Positions 12,719-16,974 of a stretch of DNA of 16,974 bases are shown one piece after another. Position numbers and translations under genes: made by a program. Every line of letters begins with the position of its first letter. Position 1 is the stretch's first letter. Below the pieces are notes generated by a model. The model did no database searches and was not told the origin of the DNA. It saw only the letters and a program-made list of their open reading frames with translations. Source of the DNA: JAUQQI01 sp042408785 (GTDB lineage Bacteria > Chloroflexota > Dehalococcoidia > JAUQQI01); contig JBHOQU010000117.1 in assembly GCA_042408785.1 (NCBI GenBank), positions 1 to 16,974 on the forward strand. Direction: 5' to 3'.

Positions 12719-14179
12719 GTGAACCTGCCGGCCGAGGCCTTCAAGGAACTCCGGGCCATCGTTGGGGACGGCCCCCACGTTCAAATTAAAGCTGATGACC
12801 GCTACGTCCACGGGTCAGACGCCTCCGTCGAGTGGGCCGAACCCCTCGTGGTGGTCTACCCCGGCAGCCCGGAAGAGGCGCGGGGGGTGGTGGCGTGGGC
12901 CGCCCGCCACGGCCTGCCGGTAACCCCACGGGGGGCCGGGACCGGCCTCTCGGGCGGGGCCGTGGCCTCGGGTGGGGTCCTCCTGGTCCTTACCCGGCTT
13001 GACCGGATTATCGAAATCGACCCCCTCAACCGGACTGCTCGGGTGGAGCCGGGGGTCGTCAACCTGGAGCTCTCCGAGGCGGCCGAGCCCTTCGGGCTCT
13101 TTTACGCCCCGGACCCCTCGAGCCAGCCGGCCTGCACCATCGGGGGCAACCTGGCCGAGAACTCGGGCGGGCCCAGGTGCCTGGCTTACGGGGTGACGTC
13201 GAACCACACCGGCCGGGTGCGGGTGGTTCTTGCGGACGGGTCCGAGGTAGGCCTTTCGGCCGCCCCGGACCCCTTAGGCTACGACCTGGTGGGCCTCTTC
13301 GTCGGCTCCGAAGGGACCCTGGGGGTGGCCGTTGAGGCCGAGGTCCGGCTCATGCCCAGGCCCGAGGCCGTCCGGACCCTGAGCGCCGCCTTTCCCGACA
13401 TCACCCTAGCGGCCGAGGCGGTCAACCGGGTCCTGCTGGCCGGCATCCGGCCCGTGGCCCTGGAGATGATGGACCGCTCGACCCTGGATGCCGTCGGGCA
13501 GGCTTTCGGGCAGACCCTGCCACCGGGGGTAAAGGCCCTGCTCATTGCCGAGGTGGCCGGCATCCAGGAGGAGGCCGACTGGGCCGCCGAGGTCTGCCGG
13601 GCCCTCTTTGTCGAAACGGGGGCCCTCTCGGCGGAGCTGGCGGCGACGCCGGCGGCCCGGGACCGCCTGTGGCAGATGCGCAAGCGGGCCAGGGGCGCCC
13701 TGGGCCGGCTTGCCCCCAACTACTACGTCCACGATATCACCGTCCCCCGCCACACCTTGCCGGCGGTTCTGGCCCGGGTGGAGGCCATCGGCCGCCGGTA
13801 CGGCCTGCGGCTGGCGACCTACCTTCACGCCGGCGACGGCAACCTCCACCCCAACATCCTTTTTGACGCCCGGGAGCCCGGTGTCTTCGGGCGGGTGCTG
13901 GCCGCCGGGGAGGAGATTCTGCGGCTGGCCGTGGAAGTCGGGGGCACCCTCTCGGGGGAACACGGTATCGGCCTTGAAAAGCGGGACTACCTGGGCCTCG
14001 TTTTCGAGGAGGCCGACCTGGAGGCGATGCGAAAGGTGAAGCGGGCCTTCGACCCCGTTGGCCGGTTCAACCCCGGCAAAGCCCTACCCCAGCCGGGAAT
14101 CTGCCGGGAGGTCCGGCCCGGGGTCAAGGGGCGGGTCCCACAGGGGGAACCAGCGGCTCAGGTCGGCCTCGAGGGGTAG
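12719..14179 (+). CDS. glcD: GlcD-type FAD-linked D-2-hydroxyacid oxidase/dehydrogenase
   Basis: 486 residues from the GTG at 12719, preceded by AGGCGAGG. A longer open frame back to 12515 overlaps the divergent thioesterase and looks non-coding. The PCMH-type FAD domain has PLVVVYPGSPEEARGVVAWA (42-61) and PRGAGTGLSGGA (70-81), then the ASQPACTIGGNLAENSGGPR-like pyrophosphate loop. The C-terminal half has the metal-site motif HAGDGNLHPNI (H370) and GEHGIGLEKRDYL (H415), ending FDPVGRFNPGKALP, all characteristic of glycolate oxidase GlcD and D-lactate dehydrogenases. It oxidises a D-2-hydroxyacid to the 2-oxoacid; GlcE and GlcF partners are absent here, so a single-subunit D-lactate type is possible. 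About 30 extra C-terminal residues overlap the convergent pspAB gene by 96 bp. Confidence 0.9.
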   Translation: MNLPAEAFKELRAIVGDGPHVQIKADDRYVHGSDASVEWAEPLVVVYPGSPEEARGVVAWAARHGLPVTPRGAGTGLSGGAVASGGVLLVLTRLDRIIEIDPLNRTARVEPGVVNLELSEAAEPFGLFYAPDPSSQPACTIGGNLAENSGGPRCLAYGVTSNHTGRVRVVLADGSEVGLSAAPDPLGYDLVGLFVGSEGTLGVAVEAEVRLMPRPEAVRTLSAAFPDITLAAEAVNRVLLAGIRPVALEMMDRSTLDAVGQAFGQTLPPGVKALLIAEVAGIQEEADWAAEVCRALFVETGALSAELAATPAARDRLWQMRKRARGALGRLAPNYYVHDITVPRHTLPAVLARVEAIGRRYGLRLATYLHAGDGNLHPNILFDAREPGVFGRVLAAGEEILRLAVEVGGTLSGEHGIGLEKRDYLGLVFEEADLEAMRKVKRAFDPVGRFNPGKALPQPGICREVRPGVKGRVPQGEPAAQVGLEG

Positions 14180-14695
14180 CTTATCCGCCAGCAGGGCCTT
14201 GAGCCTGAGCTCGTAGGCCGCGTCCCGGTCTTTGCCGGGTCTGGGCACGAAGGGGTAGAAGCTGCCCCGCTTGTAGTTGTAGATGATATAGACCCGCCGG
14301 CCGGCCCGGTCGGTGAACTCAAAAAGGGCCGCCAGGACCTGCGGGCCGAAGCCGTGGTCCTCCAGGATTCGGGCCACCACGTGGGCGGTGGAGACCAGGT
14401 CCTCAAAGTCCGGGTCCGAAAAGACCACCCACTCGTAACCGTAGGCGTCCCGGCGGACGGCCACGGCCGTTCCCGTTTCCCGCCCGGTTATCTGCAAAAC
14501 GCCCCTCAATTCCGCTTGGGCCTCGTCAAAGAAGGAGCTTTCCACCGGCCGGTAGGCGATGCCGGCCCGGCCGGTGCTGGTCAGGCCGTAGTCCTCCTGG
14601 AGCTCCACGTAGGCGGTGGTCAGGGCGAAAAGCTTATCCGTCCGGGCGGGCTCGGGGAGGGTCCGGCCGAAGAGGACGTCAAAGAGGCGTTTCAC
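14084..14695 (-). CDS. pspAB: PspA-associated protein PspAB
   Basis: 203 residues from a GTG at 14695. It begins KRLFDVLFGRTLPEPARTDKLFAL, and carries YNYKRGSFYPFVPRPGKDRD and RWFPLWDPPL near the end. This matches my recollection of the PspAB family, soluble proteins that occur beside HtpX and PspA-type membrane-stress genes in Actinobacteria, Chloroflexota and some archaea. The biochemical activity is unknown; it is presumed to help membrane integrity or protease function. Its start overlaps the htpX stop as GTGA (4 bp), so the pair is translationally coupled. No pspA homologue lies in the window. The 3' end overlaps the convergent glcD-like gene by 96 bp, encoding a Pro-rich tail not expected to be functionally important. 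Confidence 0.85.
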   Translation of the reverse strand: MKRLFDVLFGRTLPEPARTDKLFALTTAYVELQEDYGLTSTGRAGIAYRPVESSFFDEAQAELRGVLQITGRETGTAVAVRRDAYGYEWVVFSDPDFEDLVSTAHVVARILEDHGFGPQVLAALFEFTDRAGRRVYIIYNYKRGSFYPFVPRPGKDRDAAYELRLKALLADKLPLEADLSRWFPLWDPPLDPGPDLPADSRLG

Positions 14696-15570
14696 GGCCG
14701 CTCCAGCTCCCGGGCGACCTTTTCCAGGTAGCGCAGCCGGTTCTCCAGGGACGGGTGGGTGGAGAAGAGCTCAAAGAGGCCGCCGCCCCGGAAGGGGAAA
14801 ATAAAAAGGGCGTTTAAGGCCGACATCGTCCGCAGGTCCTCCTTGGGGAGCCGGACCGCCTCTTCGGAGATCTTCACCAGGGCCGAGGCCAGGGCCATGG
14901 GCCGGCCGGTAAGGTAGGCCGATCCCCGGTCGGCGGCATATTCCCGGTAGCGGGAGAGGGCCCGGATGAGCAGCATGCTTATGAGCCAGACGGCCAGGGC
15001 CGCCGCAAAGGCTAAAAAGACGTTACCTGAGTCCCGGCGCCGGCGGCCGGCCGTAACGTAGGGCCCGAACCTGACGATGTAGTAGGCGACCAGGGAGAAA
15101 AAAGTCGCCAGCGTAATGACCAGAACGTCCCGGTTGCGGATGTGGCTCAGCTCGTGGGCGATGACGGCCTCGACCTCTTCCGGTTCCAGCCGCCCCAGCA
15201 GGCCCCGGGTAAGCACCACCACCGAATGTTTAGGGTCTCGGCCGGCCGCAAAGGCGTTGGGCACGTCCAGGTCGGCGATGGCCAGCTTTGGTTTGGGCAG
15301 GTCGGCCGCCAGGCAGAGGCGGGTGAGCATCCCGTCGAGCTCCGGGTAGCGGGCCGGGTCCACCACCCTGGCTCCCACGGCCAGGAGGGCCAGCTGGTCT
15401 GAGAAGAAATACTGGAGCCCCAGGCCGAACCCGGCGATGAGGAGGGCAAAGAGGGGGTCGAGGCCGACCTCGACCATCACCACGAAGAAGCCCAGGTAGA
15501 GCAGAAAGAGCAGGGCCAGGACGATGAACATCCGGACGGCAAGGCCGGGGTCGGCCGGGTATCTGCGCAT
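14692..15570 (-). CDS. htpX: HtpX-type membrane zinc metalloprotease
   Basis: 292 residues from the ATG at 15570 (GTGGAG upstream); an open extension to 16383 lies antisense to the dehydrogenase and is not coding. Transmembrane helices at about 14-34 and 38-55 precede a cytoplasmic protease domain with HELSH (H139, E140, H143), further helices at about 148-168 and 185-204, and the third zinc ligand in YREYAADRGSAYLTGRP (E210). These are the M48B/HtpX hallmarks. HtpX degrades misfolded membrane proteins together with FtsH and is heat- or envelope-stress induced in known bacteria. Here it is cotranscribed with pspAB (4 bp overlap). The conserved FSTHPSLENRLRYLE segment near the end is also typical. 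Confidence 0.95.
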   Translation of the reverse strand: MRRYPADPGLAVRMFIVLALLFLLYLGFFVVMVEVGLDPLFALLIAGFGLGLQYFFSDQLALLAVGARVVDPARYPELDGMLTRLCLAADLPKPKLAIADLDVPNAFAAGRDPKHSVVVLTRGLLGRLEPEEVEAVIAHELSHIRNRDVLVITLATFFSLVAYYIVRFGPYVTAGRRRRDSGNVFLAFAAALAVWLISMLLIRALSRYREYAADRGSAYLTGRPMALASALVKISEEAVRLPKEDLRTMSALNALFIFPFRGGGLFELFSTHPSLENRLRYLEKVARELERP

Positions 15571-15651
15571 CTGGATTCTCCACACTAAGTTTAGCCCACC
15601 GCGACTCACGGCTGGAAGGGACCATGGGTGGCGGCAGTGGGCGTCGATGGG

Positions 15652-15657
15652 TATAAT
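15652..15657 (+). promoter_or_regulatory. Possible -10 box for the dehydrogenase gene
   Basis: A perfect TATAAT in the 153-bp gap between the divergent htpX and dehydrogenase genes; no recognisable -35 box at 16-18 bases. The predicted start is near 15664, about 60 bases before the ATG at 15724. Confidence 0.4.
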
Positions 15658-15723
15658 AAGCCGGCCGGGTCGCAATACAGGGTGGCCCGGTCCAACCCAC
15701 CTGCGCTCGGAGGAGGTTCGTCC

Positions 15724-16719
15724 ATGCCTGCTTCGCCCGGTCGGAACCTGGTCGTAGCCTACCGTCTGACTCCCTGGGACACGGTTAACCGCCTGGTCCG
15801 GGAGTGGTGCCCCGACGGCCTCGAAATCGTTGCCGTCCCGCCGGATGCCCCGCCCGAGGAGGTCCGGCGGGTGATAAGCTCGGCCGATTTCCTGCTGGGC
15901 TTCTGGTCCCTTTCCGAGGAGGACTTCCAGGCCGCCCGAAACCTGAAGCTCATTCAGCTCATGAGCGCCGGCTACGACCGCATCGACCTGGACCTGGCCG
16001 CCCGCTACGGCGTGCCCGTGGCCAATAACGGCGGGGGCAATGCCATCGCCGTGGCCGAGCACACCATCCTCCTCATGCTGGCCGTTTACCGGCGGCTTGT
16101 CTACCACCATCTGAACGTCAAGGCCGGGCGCTGGCGGGTGGACACCAACGACCTCTACGAGCTGTGGCGCAAGCGGGTAGGAATCGTCGGCCTGGGGAAT
16201 ATCGGACGCCAGGTGGCCAAGCGGCTCAGGGCCTTTGAATCCGAGGTGGTTTACTACGACATTCGCCGGCCGGACCCGGAGACGGAGGCCGACCTGGGCG
16301 TAACCTTTGTCCCGTTTGAGGAGCTTCTTCAGACCAGCGACATTGTGACCCTGCACGTGCCCCTGACCCGGCTCACCCGCCACATGATCGGGGCCCGGGA
16401 GCTGGGTATGATGAAGCCCACCGCCGTGCTAATAAACACGAGCCGGGGGGCGGTGGTCGACGAACAGGCCCTTTACCAGGCCCTCAAATCCGGGCAGATC
16501 ATGGCGGCGGGGCTGGACGTTCTGGAGATGGAGCCGCCCGACCCGAATAATCCACTGTTCGCCCTCGATAACGTTGTCCTCACCCCCCACATCGCCGGGC
16601 CGACGGTGGACGGCTGGCCCAGAATCCTGGCCAACTGCTTCGCCAACATCCAGCGGGTGGCCCGGGGCGAACCGCCCCTCTTTCTGGCCGAAAAGTACGA
16701 GTCAGTTACCCACGGCTAA
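15724..16719 (+). CDS. D-isomer-specific 2-hydroxyacid dehydrogenase (NAD-dependent)
   Basis: 331 residues. The ATG at 15724 has GGAGGAGG upstream (15709-15716), which settles the start although the frame is open back to 15628. The Rossmann motif is VGIVGLGNIGRQVAKRL (GLGNIG, 156-161) with acidic D179 ending the second strand, favouring NAD. Catalytic residues are R241 (NTSRG), E270 (LDVLEMEP) and H289 (LTPHIAGPT), as in phosphoglycerate and glyoxylate/hydroxypyruvate reductases. The exact substrate is undetermined. The last five codons and the stop (SVTHG, stop) lie in the right-end hairpin region of an IS200/IS605-family element, so the native C-terminus was probably replaced by a few residues; little of the protein is lost. 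It overlaps the convergent tnpB by 18 bp. Confidence 0.93.
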   Translation: MPASPGRNLVVAYRLTPWDTVNRLVREWCPDGLEIVAVPPDAPPEEVRRVISSADFLLGFWSLSEEDFQAARNLKLIQLMSAGYDRIDLDLAARYGVPVANNGGGNAIAVAEHTILLMLAVYRRLVYHHLNVKAGRWRVDTNDLYELWRKRVGIVGLGNIGRQVAKRLRAFESEVVYYDIRRPDPETEADLGVTFVPFEELLQTSDIVTLHVPLTRLTRHMIGARELGMMKPTAVLINTSRGAVVDEQALYQALKSGQIMAAGLDVLEMEPPDPNNPLFALDNVVLTPHIAGPTVDGWPRILANCFANIQRVARGEPPLFLAEKYESVTHG

Positions 16720-16800
16720 AGCCGGGGGCTTGTGGCTCGAAGCCACTTCAGGGCCTACTGACGGAGGCCCATCCGCCAGCGTGTCTAAATACACCTGACG
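16681..16800 (-). ncRNA. Candidate TnpB omega-RNA (reRNA) scaffold and guide
   Basis: Overlapping the 3' end of tnpB and reading the same way are three stem-loops: 16751-16770 (GGGCCT/AGGCCC, 8-base loop), 16732-16746 (GTGGCT/AGCCAC, 3-base loop) and 16709-16728 (CCC-A-CGGC/GCCG-G-GGG, TAAA loop). The loop of the first (ACTGAC on the plus strand, 16757-16762) is exactly complementary to GTCAGT at 16701-16706, giving a 6-bp pseudoknot at the element end. That is the layout known for TnpB guide RNAs. The guide would start at about 16700 and run down into the dehydrogenase coding sequence. The 5' boundary of the scaffold is not visible. Confidence 0.55.
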
Positions 16801-16974
16801 GATATTGGTTGCGGCCACAACGTCTGCATGGCAGACAAAGCCACAGGAGGCGCACCGGAAGACATGACCCTTGCGGTTGCCTTTGGCAACAAACCCACAC
16901 TTAGGGCAACGCTGGCTGGTATGGCGGGGGTCAACGTAGACCACGGCAATATCACGCTCGGCGGCCTTGTACTC
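16701..16974 (-). mobile_element. IS200/IS605-family (IS1341-type) element, right end, partial
   Basis: The C-terminal part of tnpB is followed by a subterminal imperfect hairpin (16709-16728), whose sequence (CCCCCGGC-ttta-GCCGTGGG on the minus strand) resembles right-end hairpins of this family. The boundary near 16701 is inferred from the end of the predicted pseudoknot and the tnpB stop. These elements move as single strands and leave no target duplication or terminal inverted repeats; none are seen. The left end and any tnpA lie outside the window. Confidence 0.65.
16702..16974 (-). CDS. tnpB: TnpB (IS200/IS605/IS1341-type RNA-guided nuclease), C-terminal part
   Basis: 90 in-window residues of a minus-strand gene that begins beyond the right edge. 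They include YVDPRHTSQRCPKCG and FRCASCGFVCHADVVAATNIR, the OrfB zinc ribbon with two CXXC pairs followed by the third RuvC acidic residue (the Asp of HAD). TnpB is an omega-RNA-guided DNA endonuclease, the ancestor-like relative of Cas12, that helps the element persist after single-strand transposition. The last 30 or so residues (LADGPPSVGPEVASSHKPPA and on) are encoded by the predicted guide-RNA scaffold and are probably not conserved protein. The stop codon falls at the element's right end. Whether the N-terminal RuvC residues are intact cannot be seen. Confidence 0.9.
   Translation of the reverse strand, partial: EYKAAERDIAVVYVDPRHTSQRCPKCGFVAKGNRKGHVFRCASCGFVCHADVVAATNIRQVYLDTLADGPPSVGPEVASSHKPPALAVGN

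Noticed and set aside
15571..16383. N-terminal extension of HtpX (about 270 residues).
   Set aside because: It is antisense to the dehydrogenase, has no HtpX-like sequence, and the ATG at 15570 gives the normal family length.
1..16974. tRNA, rRNA, CRISPR arrays, prophage or conjugation genes.
   Set aside because: I saw no tRNA-like cloverleaf, regularly spaced direct repeats, or phage and plasmid gene families while reading both strands; not verified with tRNAscan or CRISPR finders.

Overview
The window is GC-rich DNA that looks bacterial: AGGAGG-type ribosome binding sites, TTGACA/TATAAT-type promoters, tightly packed operons, and lipoproteins exported by the twin-arginine (Tat) system. A KaiC-like ATPase of a thermophile-associated family, a PspAB/HtpX pair, Tat-lipoprotein peptide-binding proteins and an IS1341/IS605-type tnpB together suggest a thermophilic Chloroflexota-like (or deep-branching Firmicutes-like) bacterium. 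The phylum is inference; there is no rRNA or tRNA to settle it.

Layout. (1) 1-279, minus: start of a peptide-type ABC substrate-binding lipoprotein, cut by the window edge. (2) 401-916, plus: membrane-anchored staphylococcal-nuclease-type nuclease, converging on a three-gene minus-strand redox/copper-type operon (2481 down to 923): a CcmG-like thioredoxin, a second TlpA-like lipoprotein thioredoxin, and a four-helix CopD-like membrane protein. (3) 2694-4014, plus: a KaiC-family ATPase overlapping a small helix-turn-helix protein, with its own promoter and behind a run of hairpins. (4) 12059 down to 4022, minus: an eight-gene cluster, namely a LacI-type repressor, a dihydrodipicolinate-synthase-superfamily protein with an altered active site, a luciferase-like monooxygenase, two tandem creatininase-family hydrolases, an oligopeptide-type binding protein and two permeases. 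(5) 12197-12622, minus: hotdog thioesterase, divergent from a GlcD-type FAD oxidase (12719-14179, plus). (6) 15570 down to 14084, minus: htpX-pspAB, whose end overlaps the oxidase gene by 96 bp. (7) 15724-16719, plus: D-2-hydroxyacid dehydrogenase, running into the right end of an IS200/IS605-family element whose tnpB (minus) leaves the window.

How the genes work together. The LacI cluster reads as one self-contained catabolic unit: import (binding protein and permeases; no ATPase genes here), ring oxidation (luciferase-like enzyme), ring or amide opening (creatininase-like pair), carbon-carbon cleavage or a related Schiff-base reaction (DHDPS-like), and control by a repressor whose palindromic operator sits at the predicted transcription start of its own promoter. 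The substrate is unknown; a cyclic amide, lactam, lactone or sugar-like ring would fit. HtpX and PspAB form a membrane-stress quality-control pair. The KaiC/HTH pair resembles a conserved but functionally uncharacterised signalling module known mostly from thermophilic archaea and bacteria.

The most interesting items are the KaiC/HTH pair, the LacI-controlled pathway with its abnormal DHDPS and creatininase active sites, and the right end of the IS element, where a guide-RNA-like scaffold with a predicted pseudoknot abuts, and supplies the stop codon of, the dehydrogenase gene.
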